From the NCBI GenBank assembly GCA_007922305.1, contig ML677366.1:11283132-11347131 (forward strand): a stretch of 64,000 nt of DNA. Direction: 5' to 3'. Of the stretch, positions 1 through 11,797 are shown piece after piece; position 1 is the first letter of the stretch; the number at the start of each line of letters is the position of its first letter. The notes below the pieces were generated by a model. It had not been told where the DNA came from and made no database searches. It worked only from the letters and a program-made list of their open reading frames with translations. Made by a program: the position numbers and the translations under genes. The DNA is from Dermatemys mawii (taxonomy: Eukaryota > Chordata > Testudines > Dermatemydidae).

Positions 1-1144
1 GAACAATTCACCTCCCGCTCTTTGGGACAAGGATTTTAAGGGGAAGGAATGGTTCTTTTTAGTCTCACGGAAATACAAAGAAAGAGACTGTCCCTGGCAA
101 CCAGCTAGAGAGGAACCCATAAACCTTCCTGAAAGCCACAGATAAATTTTTATGTTGACATTATGAAAAGGTGAAGATCGGAAATGTCTTCTTTCCTCCG
201 GAGCACTGGGAAAAAAAGTGTCTGGCTCCTTCCCACACGAGTGAATGCAGATATCTATCTGCAGCCCTGTGGGTGCCACCCTTTTACACGCATTAGTAGG
301 TCATGGTGTTTAAGCTGGTATGCTGCAAACAGATAAGCCTCTTTAAAGGAAAGGGATGGGGGCGAAGCTCCATGGCTTTACCATCCTTTAACTTGCACAA
401 GAACGCCTGTCTTGTGCTTGTCTTTTCATCTGGTTTTGCACATCTGCAAATCAAGGCTATTATGCTATTGGCCAAACGATGGGATATTTTAGGGAGCTAT
501 TAAGTCTTGCTGACATCACAGCTGTCTTGAGTAAAATGACAGAGAGCGAGATGCTGTCTGCGGGCTTAATGGGATGCTTTAACCAAACTATCTAGATTCT
601 AGAGTGCTCTTGCTGTGGGCAGATCATTATGACTATGATCACATGAAAGACTTTGATGGTGCCCCTCACCCCTGGCGGTGAAATTTGGGTGTGCACTTAT
701 GCACATACTATTACCCACTATTGGATGGAATCATATGTTAGCCATAAGGGGTGTATCAGCTGATAATTGTGGTTTTGTCCTATCTAGGGAGTACTAATTA
801 CCATCCAGGTACGTAAGCACCACTCCTCCAGGCCATCTCTTTTCCTTTTACTATCCCAAGCTCCTTTCTGCTACCAGCTTCGCAGACACCCCTTCCTTTC
901 CCTTAGATTCTCCCTCTGATCTTATGGTTCCTGCTACTGTCCTCCTTTTCCTCCTCCTCCTTCTTTCCCTTTCCTTCCTGCACATCCTGTGCTGGGTTTG
1001 CCTCTCTTTCCTTTGTTCTCTGCAGGCAACTGACCTCAGCCCAGATCCTCGACAGGAGCCTCTGCCCAGAACACAGGCAACATGCATTGCCAGTCAGAAA
1101 TCTGAGCTATGCAGGCAGAGAGATTTTGCTATGGGCTGAATCAG
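1..1144. other. unassigned sequence, pyrimidine tract inside
   Basis: I recognise no gene or repeat family here. About 890-1010 is strongly C/T-rich on the + strand (runs of CTCC, TTCC and CCTT), and this composition alone creates the open frames seen on both strands. No splice-flanked exon or conserved protein is visible. Confidence 0.5.
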
Positions 1145-1310
1145 TGCTAGATTTGTGCCAGGGCCTCTAGGGTTGGCAATTCATAGCCCCAGCACCTCTG
1201 GGCTAGCTGTGTCCGTTATGAAAGTGTAAAAATTGCTTGAGACCCAGCACCTAATTCCTTGAGCCCTGGCACTTTTTTCATTACAAATTAAGCCCTGGGC
1301 TGAATGCAAA
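1145..1310. repeat. dispersed repeat fragment (low confidence)
   Basis: The stretch contains paired motifs of the type CCAGGGCC, CCAGCACCT and GAGCCCTGGCAC, followed by TTTCATTACAAATTAAG. I recall this wording from dispersed repeats of turtle genomes. The ends are not defined and no target-site duplication is visible. It could also be unique sequence. Confidence 0.35.
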
Positions 1311-1899
1311 TACAGAGGTGCTGGGGGTTATTGTTCTTGTAGAGCTGAATGTGTGTGTGAAGAGAAACACAGAAACACCAGTTCAGGAGACAGCCAGAGT
1401 AAACTCTGGTAACAAGATCTTGTGAAAAAGTTTAGAAAGTGACTTTTTTAGGCAGAGGGCTAGTTGAAAGAGGCTTGGAACTGTGAACAAGGAAACTCTC
1501 TCCTGCTGTTTGATTCCTACGGTGTTCAGGGAAACAGGGCTTTGTACAGTATTTGTAATTCTGTTTGTTTACATCAAAGAAATTCCTGACTCCATCAACA
1601 ATTTCTCCTCCTAATGGAGAAAACCCACAAGACCCCAAGTATGGGCTAAATGCTTGAGTCCAAAGGGGTAACAATATTACCCCAGATCTCCAAATTTTGA
1701 GCTTCCAGAACTCTGAGTTCACTCCGGCCATTTTTTTTCTTTTCTGGGAGGTAATTCACAAAGAACCCCTTTCCTACTGTGTGCCTACTTAATCTCTTCA
1801 AAGACACTGGCAGCAATTTTTGTTATTTAAACAAAAGAGAGAGCCTCCATATTTTCATAGATTTATCTGGGCCAAGATTAAGCATCCTCTGTGGATCCA
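1311..1899. other. unassigned sequence
   Basis: Nothing recognisable. The open frame on the minus strand at 1432-1731 has no similarity that I can name. Confidence 0.5.
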
Positions 1900-2250
1900 T
1901 CTGCCTAAAGACCTACATTTTATCTGATCATTTCCATGGCAACAGCTGTGGGATTAGAAAGGGATGAAGGTTTAGGAATAGTTGCTGGAATTCCATGGAA
2001 GATGATGAATTGAGGATTAATTCATTACCTGCCAATGTTACCATGGCAATGAAAATTTACAAATTACACACATTTAAGCTCCATCATTATTAATATCTTT
2101 TTAAGGCCGCTTTCCCCCACCCCTGATCCCATGAAGATGAGGTAATTCTCAAAGCTAATGCAGAGATACCATTGAAAGAGAATGCATGATCAATAATTAT
2201 AGCAGTATTAGCTATGGTTAGGGATGTGTTAGCAAGACAGATAATATCTT
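1900..2250. promoter_or_regulatory. candidate conserved regulatory cluster (two RFX X-box-like sites, homeodomain-type AT sites)
   Basis: Two near-matches to the palindromic RFX X-box (GTTRCCATGGYAAC) lie 94 bases apart: ATTTCCATGGCAAC at 1930-1943 and GTTACCATGGCAAT at 2037-2050, the second differing only in its last base. Between and after them are TAAT-core motifs (GGATTAATTCATTA near 2015, GATCAATAATTATAG near 2190) and a small inverted repeat, ATGAAT/ATTCAT. No repeat family is recognised here, unlike most of the window, which fits a non-coding element under constraint. Function is inference from motif density; conservation was not tested. Confidence 0.3.
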
Positions 2251-2290
2251 AGTTCTTATTCTCATTTACACCATGACTCCTTAATACAGA

Positions 2291-2344
2291 TCAGGCAATA
2301 TAAAGGGCCTTGACATCACTTTAAGGCCCCTTTACATTGCCTCA
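2291..2344. repeat. imperfect hairpin / foldback
   Basis: TCAGGCAATATAAAGGGCCT (2291-2310) is nearly the reverse complement of AAGGCCCCTTTACATTGCCT (2323-2342). The arms are about 21 bases and the loop about 11 bases. A further related piece, GAGGTAAAGGGGCT, follows at 2346-2359. It looks like the core of a short foldback MITE or old SINE rather than a gene. Confidence 0.5.
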
Positions 2345-2359
2345 ATGAGGTAAAGGGGC

Positions 2360-3399
2360 TTTTGTGTGAATGGGAATCAAGCCCTATAATAGCAGTTTGC
2401 TATTCACTTGGGGAGGTGCCAGCAATTCCTTTATATCCACCAATATTCCAGGGAGAGGTAACCTTCCTGATGACTATTTATGGATGGTTTTGATCTAGTT
2501 AAAAATATACCCTACAAATCAAAATGGGTGGGGCTCTCAGGCTCAGGGAATGGCCCACAAAACTATTCACATTGGCATCGGCAGAGCACTCAAAACCAAG
2601 CCAATGATGATATTTCCATTGCTGCTGTTCTGTGGCCTCTGTGAAATGAGTTGCTGTCTTGGTCCAGTTTCTCCCATGATGTCAGAAATCCTGCCATCAT
2701 GACTTTCGCTCAATGGTCCCACAGTGGACAGCCAAAGAAGCCCTGGCCTATCTCTCTCACCTCTAGAGAAACTCCTTCTGGGTCAGCACTGAGGCACTCT
2801 GGTAACATTCACATAAGGTGATAAAAGGCCAATTGACTTTCAGGGGGTGAATTTGTCCAACAGTAGGGTGCAGTACAGAGGATTTGGCACTGCTGCTTCC
2901 CCTGTCCTATACTTGGTCCCGGGAGAGAGTTTTGGTTCCAGTGTTGTCAGTGCAACATCTTTGCTGAGCACTAAACACACCAGTGTCTGGTGATCAGATC
3001 CCTCATTTTGGGTGTTTGTCACACATCCATGGCAGGATGACAGCTGTGAGCCTAGAGTGCACTCATAGCGGGTTCGTTGAACAGTGAAGAAACCAGCTGG
3101 TGCCGTGTGGGTGGGGAATTAGCTCAGAAAAGTCACACTCTGTTATGTTGCCCGTAGTGCCAACAGCAGAGCTGATTTTCTAGACTTAAAAACCCTGAAG
3201 CAAAAAATCCCCCCAAATCTACTGCAAGGGGTGGGGGTGGGGGGCGGAAAACTAAAGTAAAAGTCAGGATTTTGTGCTGACCCTGGAATCATTCACTCAG
3301 GATGACCTAGCCACCCTTATACACGTATTTCTGAGTCACCTGTCAGGTGCCTTTTTGCACCAGGCACCAATAAAGAAGTACACTGAGCATGCTCACAAA
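2360..3399. other. unassigned sequence
   Basis: No gene or known repeat recognised. A short G-rich run lies at about 3227-3246. Short open frames have no similarity that I can name. Confidence 0.5.
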
Positions 3400-3526
3400 G
3401 GCCTTGATCCTGCAAGGAGCCATGTTCAGGAGACCCTTGCACCCACACAGAGCCTAGTGGATTACAGTGGCACTCCACACAGGCGCAGAGGTGTACTTGA
3501 ACTGGGTTTATTGCAAGATCAGGGCC
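3400..3526. repeat. foldback repeat with terminal inverted repeats
   Basis: The ends GGCCTTGATCCTGCAA (3400-3415) and TTGCAAGATCAGGGCC (3511-3526) are inverted copies matching at 14 of 16 positions and enclose 95 bases. The same style of self-complementary short repeat recurs at 12.4 and 33.0 kb. No clear target duplication is seen, so the transposition mechanism is unknown. Confidence 0.55.
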
Positions 3527-4980
3527 GATGGCTACACTCCCATCCTCTTCTCCCCTTTCCCAGAGGATAGGTTTTTAATTAATTGATTGATTGATTAACC
3601 CGGTTGCATTACACTCAATGACATGCCTTTCAGCTGTATGGTTCATTTCCTCCTCTTCCTGTTCATTTTCTCATGGTTATTATGCTTCCCTAAGCCTCCT
3701 CCATTGATCTGTTATCTTACCCTTTTTATAGGCAGAAGATAGCTACTGGACTGAATCTGGCTGGGAGAAATAGGAGGCAAAGCAGCATCGTGCATATAAA
3801 CATGACTCCCCGCTCTCGCTGCTCTGCTGCCTTCAGAAGCTCTCACAACCAGTTTTGAAATGCCTGAGTGTTTACGTAAATATCAGAGCTGCTTTTCATG
3901 GCTGCAGTACTTGAGAAGTGGAATTTTACTGAAGGTAATATCATCAGAGGTGAATCAATTGTTTGGAAAATCTCCTCCCTTCCTGTGCAAGAAGTGCTAC
4001 AGTTCAGCACAAAGGCAGCAAGTTATTATCCCGGCAAACTGTGAGATGATGAAAGAAAATAGCACGGAAAAGGTGAGGTCTCCTGTGTGCCTGACAGGGA
4101 CCTTGGGAGCTAGATTTTCCAAAGGAAGCAAGCCTGGAGATCGCTTAAATTGCACTTGTGTACGCTAGATGGAAGAACATAAGCCATGACCAAGTGAATG
4201 TACCTTCCCTTGAATGTAGAGTGGGACTCTGGCTGGCCTCAGGATAGGTAAGCATCCAAGTACTACATACAGTGCAGTGCAACTGTACACAGTTGCTCCA
4301 GTGCTGGTAAGTTTTACATACATCTGGAGAGCACTTAGCTGTCTTGTATGATTTCCAAGGGCTGGGTGGGGAGTGAGGTCCCCACAGTGTATGCAAAAGA
4401 CTACATCTTTTTTTCAGTCGCATTTTGCACATGCAAATTGGCTCACAGTTTGCCCTGGTATCCAGTCTGCCCACACAACACAGGAACTCAGCCTCTATTA
4501 CAAGTGGAACTGGCTGCATATTTGGAAATGGAGGCCAGCATTCAGTGTTTCACACCTTGGAATAATGACTTATTTGCACAGCTCTGAGAGCTGTCTCTGC
4601 TATGTAGTCCTGTTGCAAGTAACTAGGCATTGTTTAAGAGACCAAACAACAAGATTCTGATGGTTTTATTAGCAGTGTTTATTAGGGTCTTATGTTCAGT
4701 GCATTAAGATGCTTATCTACTGAAGTTTAAATATTGGTGGGCAATAGAAAAGCAACTTCGGGGACTCTTATCCTACTGGGGCACTTCCCCTCTGATTTGA
4801 AAAGCCAAGAGGCTCATTGTAAAACCCTATGATCTAATCCTGCAAAGATGTAAGCATTTGTAGCTTTATACACATGAGGAATCTCATAGATTTCAGTTAG
4901 TGAACACTTGAGAAAAATGTTGGCTTTGAAAACAATGGAAACAAAATCATACAAGACCAGTCTTCGAGAGGAAAGATGAT
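3527..4980. other. unassigned sequence with a short TTGA tract
   Basis: A short TTGA/TTAA microsatellite sits at 3577-3597. The rest shows no recognised repeat. The open frames at 3860-4168 and 4145-4519 overlap on opposite strands and have no recognisable domain. Confidence 0.5.
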
Positions 4981-5170
4981 CTTGTGGATTAGGACTTGGG
5001 CAACCTAAATTGAGTTCCCTACTCTGCCGTAAACTTTCTCACCTGGGCCTCACTTCCTCACCTGTAAAAAGAGGATAATTGCTATCTTCCTCCCACCTTG
5101 TGCCTTTCTTGTCTATTTAGGTGGTAAGTTCTTTATAAGATTGTCTCTTACTATGTGCTTATTACAAATG
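4981..5170 (+). repeat. tRNA-derived (MIR/CORE-like) SINE, decayed
   Basis: The order of blocks is that of an amniote tRNA-derived SINE: a degenerate tRNA-like head (GATTAGGACTTGGGCAACC then GAGTTCCCTACTCTGCC, near the B-box position), then the classic body CCTCACTTCCTCACCTGTAA and AGAGGATAAT. Several diagnostic bases have decayed, so it is old. It carries no protein. Confidence 0.65.
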
Positions 5171-6636
5171 GAGCTGATCTCATAGGCATATAAGTCAAGA
5201 AATACTCAGTAACCTGTTATTAACACGCTTGAAAATGAGAGAGCTGTAAAAAAGCTCTTTTAAAATTCCTCTTTTGCAGGATTCAGCCTATCAAATCCAT
5301 CCTCCAAGATGTTCATTTGGGGGGATGGGAAAAAAATCCATATTTGTTGTCACCCTACCTAAATTATTATCAGAGCTACTATATGGGATTTAGTAGTTTC
5401 CTTTGTTGCGATACAATTTTCAGTAGCATCTGACTAGACACATCTTATTGCAGAGTTGGCCTCTGTACACTGCATGGAGCAAGTGGAGAAATATTACAGC
5501 CAAAAAAAGCATTGGATAATTCACTGGTCTGAGTTGGCTCTTGCAGTTTGCTCTACCAGGCCTTAATAGTCAGCAAAATGTTGGTATAGACACTAGTCAC
5601 CCAGCATTGATTAAACAAGGAAAACCGGATCCTCCGCACTTAAATTGATTGGAATTGCAGCTTTGCTTGAGGGCAGCTGTAGTGATATCTTCCTTCTTAC
5701 ATTTATGAACAGTTTTGGAAACAGTAAAAACTCCCTGCTGGGCATTTCCGATTCGCTGACACGTTCTGGAAGATTTATGCTAATCAGACCAGGTGACTCG
5801 GAAACCTGCTCTCATTCCTGGAACTGATGCATCAGCAGGCTCTTTGGAGTTTGGGCAAAACTCTTCTTGCACAGAGGGCCATGGTGTATTGTGTTTACAG
5901 GTAAGGTGCCATGTCCCTAGAAACCAGGAATTCCCCTGCTTTCAAGGCTTTTCCCAATCTCCCCATGTTTCCTCCTGGTTTCTGCACATCCCTGTGCACT
6001 GGCCACCAGAAGGGGCTGAACCAGTGAATCTGTGGCTAGGCTTCCTCAGCGCTTGTATGTTTCAGATGCCTTTCCCCAGCAAGCCAGTCGTCCAGCCTTC
6101 TCCATAGACCTTGCAGTTAGACTCCTCATGTTCTCCACTCACCTCCTTGAAGCATCCCCTCTGTTAGTTCAAATCCACAGGGTGGTAGGACAGGAGAAAG
6201 AGGAATTGTTTGGCAGAGAACCCCTCCAATGTACACTTCCAGGATGGTCACTGAAATTGTTTTCTGTGCACTCAGCACTGCCAGCTCCACATGTTAAAAA
6301 ACTATAATCAGCTACCCAGCATCATGAGTTTTGAAAAAAAATATTGGGGTTCCTTTCCTTGGGCTTTTATGGGTTGTGCCTCTTTAGGTCTCGCTAGGGT
6401 CACATAGTCAAGTTTTCACTGCAACTATGAAGGCTAGATAATTAATTTTTACATGAAAGCTGTGATTCTCAACTAATCCCATGAATCCAGGAACTGGGGC
6501 ATTAAGAAAAACACCAACTATCACAGAGTTGTGAAAAAATGGTGAGAACAGGCAACACTGGCACCCTCATTGCCCAGTCCCATGACACGTGTCCTGGTTA
6601 TTGACTGCAGAAATCTGGTCAGGTAGTACACATCTT
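5171..6636. other. unassigned sequence
   Basis: No recognised element. The frames at 5645-6307 overlap one another and have no domain that I can name. Confidence 0.5.
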
Positions 6637-6652
6637 GGGGGGGGGGGGGGGG
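6637..6652 (+). repeat. poly-G run (16 G)
   Basis: An uninterrupted run of 16 G on the + strand. It could form a G-quadruplex as DNA or RNA. The length may be affected by sequencing slippage. Confidence 0.9.
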
Positions 6653-8154
6653 ACAGATGGAGGTAGTAAGAAAAGACAGAGGCCTTGAGGTTTGCTGACA
6701 ACAATTCACCATGCTTTATTTTTCCCTTCTACAAGTACAACCTATTTCCTATTAAGGGTTCTGGATGGTATAGTCCAAATACCATTTGCAATGCCACTCA
6801 CTACCATAAGTACTTAAAATTACCACAACAGAGCACTCATAACACCATGGGACCTGATTCTCCAGTGGTTCGTACCTTGTCATCACTGACACCCATGCAA
6901 AGAATCATTAACACTTATGCAAAACAGTGACAAGCTATCCCTCCCCCTTTTCCACAAGTATAAATGACTACACAGAGCACAGGCTTCTGGGCAACAATCA
7001 GGGCACATAGTACTACAGTGCACAGGTAATTAACGCAAGGCAAGGACCACGAAGGCTGCAGCGGAAGCTGTAAATGCAAATGTGTTTAAAAAGAAAATAG
7101 ACAGGAACTCAGACCCTTATAAAATATATACTACCGTATGGTATAGATTGGTTCAAAGCATTGCAGTTTATGATAGCAATGCTGCAATGCTCTGGGATAG
7201 CAGTAGCATTGGACTGACAATGAAACGAATGGCAAATTTCCCATTGAAGTCAATGAAGTAGGATGAAGATACAAAAGTCTGGGGGTTTTGCTATTTCTAA
7301 CATAACCATGGGGAATAAAGGAAACTCTGCTCAGAAAGGTTTTTCCTCGTGATAAACCAGCCTGGTTCCCTGCCTTGACTGGTATGGTGACAAGCATCTA
7401 TTTGAGCCTGGTGCTTCCTGGAGATTTGCCCATTGATAATACAAACCATGAATATGAATGCGACCCAAACTAGATGGTGTACATGGCTTCCTTCTAGTCC
7501 AAAATGCTGCCATGTTCCTGAAGCACATTCAGCCCTCAGCTGATGGCTGAAACTTTGTGTGTGTGAGAGAGAGCGAGCCTATAAATGGGAATGAACATGA
7601 GTATATCTCTATTGGCATCTTTCGGCTGAATAACGACAGCTGCTGCCAGGAAGTTGGCACCACAATTTATCTTCCCCAAGCCACAACAATTCCCTCTCCT
7701 CGCCCCAGATTACTTTGGCACTCACTGCCTGGAAGAACACTGCCAGAATTCCACTGTGTACCAATTAATTGGGGGAGAAGATTAATAATTATCTTGCAAG
7801 CTGGAACATCCCTGCAGTGTCCCAGAGTCGTCGTGTGAGAGCTGGGGAGGATTTGAAGAGACCTCCTGGACGTCTCAAGTGCTGGAGCAGGATGCTTTAA
7901 TTAAAGCATGTCATACAAGGAGGTGTTTGCATAGTCCTGCCCTTCTCTTATATTGTACTGAATGCTGCTGTGAGGCTGGGGGATAGAAACATGTTTTGGG
8001 GGGTCTGAACAGGAGGGTGATTTTCCTGCTTATTCTGGCAGCTTGCGTTGGAGGCCTTCGGAGTGGTTTAATGGGCCATTAGCAAATAGAACAGGTGGGC
8101 AAAAAAGAGGAACAGGCTCATCTCTTATTCAGTATCAAGAGGGCAACGCCTGCC
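6653..8154. other. unassigned sequence
   Basis: No recognised gene or repeat. GTGTGTGTGAGAGAGAGAGCGAG at 7556-7577 is a short microsatellite, described here only by its TG and AG units. Confidence 0.45.
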
Positions 8155-8330
8155 TCCAGCTGGCCCATGCGACCAGCCTCCATCACTCACTTATGAAATT
8201 TTCAAACAAGCACCTTTGTGCTTTCCCCCTTGCTGCTCCATATGCATGGGAGAAGCTCCCTCTAAACACCCACAAAATCACCTCATTATCCTCCTCCAAA
8301 TCCCACCTTAAAGCTCTCCTTTGTCCTCTG

Positions 8331-8563
8331 TCCAGGGCTGGAGCACCCCTTAGCACCCACTGGCAGCACCCACTAGCAGCCTGCTCCTCCCTCCCCACCA
8401 GTGCCTGCCGCCCACCAGTGACCCCATGGATCTGCACTTCTCCTCCCTCCCAGCATCTACCACCAGCCGCAATCAGCTGTTTTGCAGTGTGCAGGAGGCT
8501 GTTGGAAGAAGGTGGGGGAGACGGGGATGGGGCACGCTCAGGGGAGAGGAAGAGAAGAGGTTA
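8331..8563. mobile_element. GC-rich insertion inside the LINE (truncated element)
   Basis: The LINE sequence is clean up to CTCTCCTTTGTC and resumes at GTGATGCCTATGACTG. Between them lies about 230 bases of C-rich then G-rich sequence starting CCAGGGCTGGAGCACC, with repeated GCACCCACT units and a purine-rich end. I recall a turtle repeat that begins with this GGGCTGGAGCACCC wording. No target duplication could be fixed, so the borders are accurate to about 10 bases and the class is unknown. The long open frame spanning 8043-8564 is the LINE C-terminus read through into this block and is not a gene. Confidence 0.45.
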
Positions 8564-8683
8564 GGTGATGCCTATGACTGAGTCTGCTGTCTATCATGCT
8601 GACCGATTCTCTATTGTCTCTGTTTCCTTGTGCTGCCCCATTGGTCTGTGTTCACCTGTTGTCTCTTGTCTTATATTTTAAGC

Positions 8684-8880
8684 CAGGCCTGCACAACATG
8701 TGGCCCGGGGGCCACATGCGGCCCGCATGGGCTCACTGTGTGGCCCGTGGGGGATACGTAGGGGTGGGGCAAGCCAAGCGGTGGGGTGGGGAGAAGTGGA
8801 TGGGGATGGGGCTTTTTGGCCCACAGATGGTTTTTTTGCAGTAATATGGCCCTCCCTGCTTTCCGAGTTGTGCGGGCCCG
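8684..8880. mobile_element. hAT non-autonomous element with perfect 8-bp TSD
   Basis: The element is 197 bp with terminal inverted repeats: CAGGCCTGCACAAC at the left and the inverted GTTGTGCGGGCCCG at the right, matching at 12 of 14 positions. It is flanked on both sides by TTTTAAGC (8676-8683 and 8881-8888), an exact 8-bp duplication diagnostic of the hAT superfamily. It contains GTGGCCC/GCGGCCC repeats and no transposase. Removing it and one TSD copy rejoins the LINE tail, so it inserted after the LINE. Confidence 0.88.
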
Positions 8881-8990
8881 TTTTAAGCTCTTTGGGGCAG
8901 TGACTGTCATTTTGTTCTGTGTTTGTACAGTGCCTTGCCTGACTGTGGTGCCTACGTGCTAAATTAATACAAATAAATAAAATCATAATA

Positions 8991-9429
8991 ATAATGCAAA
9001 AGGAAATTGAAATGTAAAAGCTGAAATGTCATTTTCTCAGGTTTTTTGGATTTTGTTTTTTTGTTTGTTTACTGGTGAAAATCTTCTCAATGTTTTTATC
9101 AACATCATTGTTTAAATTTTGTTGATTTTTTTCAATTTCTGAAAAGGGTGTTTTCTTACTGACAAGCCAGTTTTCGACTAGTGAAATACTTTCACAGTGA
9201 TTTTGAAAATGATTTTGAACCGATAAAACTTGATAAAATTTGAATGAAGATGTTGAGAAAGAAGTCACTAACAACTTCAAAAATGTCAACAATTGTTGCA
9301 GAAATTTGTTTGTTTTTTTTTTTAAAAAAGGGCCAATTTTTTGATGAAAAGGGGTTCTTGCAAAACATTTCAACCAGATTCATCAATTAATTTAGGCCCA
9401 ATATCAGTACATTCTTCAACAACAGTTAG
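8991..9429. other. AT-rich low-complexity stretch
   Basis: Repeated TTTTGAAAAT/AAAATTTG-style words and homopolymer runs (T at 9310-9320, A at 9323-9329) suggest a decayed AT-rich repeat. Lysine/asparagine/phenylalanine-rich minus-strand frames come from this composition. Confidence 0.45.
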
Positions 9430-9608
9430 AGAGGAAGGATGGATCCAGTGGTTAACACACTAGCTTAGGACTTAACAGTGTGGGTTTAAGTTACTTTGTG
9501 TGTGACCTGGCCAAATCAGTTACGGCCAGATATTTAATGGTTTTTAAGCAGAGAGGTGCCTCATTGGATTTTCAAAAGCATCTAGGCACCTAACTCTCAT
9601 TGATTTCA
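9430..9608 (+). repeat. SINE head plus foldback-type fragment
   Basis: CAGTGGTTAACACACTAGC then GGGTTTAAGTTAC resembles the tRNA-like head of a SINE, followed by GTGACCTGGCCAAATCA. The adjoining block GAGGTGCCTCATTGGATTTTC and TAGGCACCTAACTCTCATTG belongs to the same vocabulary as the foldback repeat at 12.4 kb. Both are decayed. Confidence 0.45.
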
Positions 9609-9643
9609 AGTGTGTGTGTGTGTGTGTCAGAGAGAGAGAGAGA
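9609..9643 (+). repeat. (TG)n-(AG)n microsatellite
   Basis: A compound dinucleotide tract: nine TG units, a short CA junction, then about eight AG units. No function is implied. Confidence 0.9.
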
Positions 9644-11350
9644 TTTTCTTTTCAGATTTTGAGTCTTTGTTTTTCATCCCAGTTTGGGATCAGAATTTTT
9701 TTTTTATATCTGGAAAATTTTCACAGGATCGGAAAACAATTTATTTCTCAGCTCTAATAATGACTTACTTGGAGCTCAGTGTTGGGAATCCCCAGGGCTT
9801 ACATGCTTTGATCCACCTTATCTTACCTCCATGAATGTTAAATTCCTTGACCGAGGTAAAAGAATTGATGCATTGGTGGGTGGGTAGGAAGGGGATGCTG
9901 TTTAAAGGGCTGTAACCTGCCTGGTTGAGGAATATTAAGCTTTTATGGCTAAATGTGCTGTTTTTGTACTGCAGGGTAATTTTTCTCCTTTTCTGGTTTA
10001 TTTCGGATCCTCCTGGAGCTCCCCTGCTCTCCCTCAGAGGAGTGGGATGTGTTCCATAGATAAGGGACACTTTCAAATTCATGTGTCCTATGGATTGAAT
10101 TTATCCTTGGAAAATAATCCAATATTTGATTAGTCTGGTTGTACAGTCTATATGATCTATATGGAGACCATTCATATCTCATATTGCCAAAGCCACAGGT
10201 CATTTCCTAGATCTCTATGCCACACTCACCCCCACGTGCAGCCTCCTGTGTTGGTTCATGTTGGGAGGTGGTGGGGGTTGTGATGAGGTGGTCAGCAAAA
10301 CACTGCTGTTCTCCAGCATTCTCCCACTGCTAGAAAAGCCTCTTGAGGGTCATGACCACCAGCCAAGGCAAAGTTTTCCTCAGAGGAAAGCTCAGTCTGC
10401 ACTCCTCACAAAGCACACCAAAAAGGCATTGGCACAAAGTTACCCACAGTGTGGGGCCTGAGGGGGAAATCCTGCAGTGTCTTTCCCAAAGCTTGGAAGT
10501 CGCTCTCCATGTGTAACTGGTGTCTTTGCCGTATGCAGTGTTGCCAGAAGAACCTCACCATCCTTTGACATTCCAGGCATAAGTCTGGTAACATCTGTGT
10601 CTTGTGATTAATCGGGTAGCCCATAGGCCCTGACATTGCTAGGTCACTTTGGATTGTTAATGCAATTCTAATTGCAGCAATTTGTCAGCTGATGAGGTGG
10701 AGAAACAAAGGTGATTTCAAGTCTGTGGTATGTCACAGAGTTCTGGTGATCACACCTCTCAGAAGTAATATTTGTCCAGCAGGAGCTGAATGCTGAGTAC
10801 ATGTCAGCCAAGTCAATGATCAACCCAGTATATCATCCCTGGGATCAGCTTCTCCCACTAGCATTAAGATGTGGGTGCCTGATGGACACGCACTGGTAAT
10901 GGTATTGCCATGTATTTCATGGGACACTGAAGTTCCCAGAGGTATATACACCCAAGACAGTTTCTGAGGTTAATTGGAATGGATGCTATCAAACTCTTAA
11001 TTCCCCAAGACTCTATGGTACCACTCTCACGTTCCTGTGAAATACCTTCCTATTCTCTCTCCTGGTACCTCTGTTGCTGAAGTGTTGGAGAAAACAAGAG
11101 AGGGCTTGAACACTACTCCTAAACCCCTTTCTTACTGCTCAGACCGCTTGCCTATGGTGACTTCCCTTCATATATCACCTTATCTCCTTCCCAGCATATC
11201 CCCATCACTCACACTATCTAATCCAATCCAGTTTACTGCCTGAGTTCTAGGTGCAAAGAATGTAAGCTTCATCATGGTCCTAGAGTAGCTCAGCAATGTT
11301 CTCTGTTCCATCATTGAAGAGCTGGTATGCTGCTTATCATCTTTTCCTAC
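9644..11350. other. unassigned sequence
   Basis: No recognised gene or repeat. Open frames on both strands at 9684-10203 overlap and lack domains. Confidence 0.5.
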
Positions 11351-11797
11351 AGGTGAGGGATATGATAGAGGTCTATAAAATCCTGATGAGTGTGGACACA
11401 GTAAATAAGGAAGTGTTATTTACTCCTTCTCATAATACAAGAACTCGGGGTCACGCAATGAAATTAATAAGCAGCAGTTTAAAATAAACAAAAGGAAGTA
11501 TTTCTTTACACAATGCTCAGTCAACCTGTGGAACTCTTTGCCAGAGGATGTTGTGAAGGCCAAGACTATAAGAGGGTTCAGAAAGGAACTAGATAAGTTC
11601 ATGGGGGATAGGTCCATCAACAGCTATTGGCCAAGATGGTGTCCCTAGCCTGTTTGCCGAAAGCTGGGAATGGGCGACAAGGGGTGGTTCACTTGATGAT
11701 TACCTGTTCTGTTCATTTCCTCTGAAGCACCCTGTCAGAAAACAGAATATTGGGCTAGATGGACCTTTGGTCTGATCCAGTAGGGTCGTTCTTATGA
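11351..11797 (+). pseudogene. 5'-truncated CR1 LINE (ORF2 C-terminus plus 3' UTR)
   Basis: The + frame from about 11353 reads a CR1 ORF2 C-terminus: VRDMIEVYKILMSVD, then NKEVLFTPSHNTRTRG, ending at a premature stop after ISSSLK. The following bases would continue in the family as NKRKYFF...VNLWNSLPEDVV, and that wording survives at 11489-11560. The UTR then shows GGGCTAGATGGACCTTTGG and ends in a CTTATG word, the typical CR1 3' end in turtles. Severe 5' truncation is normal for CR1. Inactive copy. Confidence 0.88.

Larger units (their letters stand above)
8155..8990 (+). pseudogene. 3' end of an L2/CR1-type LINE with two nested insertions
   Basis: From about 8196 the + frame reads a LINE ORF2 C-terminus: a block CAFPLAAPYAWEKLP, then SSSKSHLKALL, matching the APxxWNxLP...FKxxLKxxL ending typical of L2/CR1-group reverse transcriptases. 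A 3' untranslated region follows (8564-8683 and 8881-8990) with CTCTTTGGGGCAGTGACTGT, TGTTTGTACAGTGCC and an AATAAATAAAAT/AATAATAAT tail. The 3' UTR is interrupted by a hAT at 8684-8880, and a GC-rich block at about 8331-8563 separates the ORF end from the UTR. It is 5' truncated and inactive. Several SINE tails in the window share this 3' end, as expected when a SINE borrows its partner LINE's tail. Confidence 0.6.

Noticed and set aside
8043..8564. 173-residue open frame on the plus strand
   Set aside because: Its middle is the LINE ORF2 C-terminus and its end runs into an inserted GC-rich block; it is a chance read-through, not a gene.
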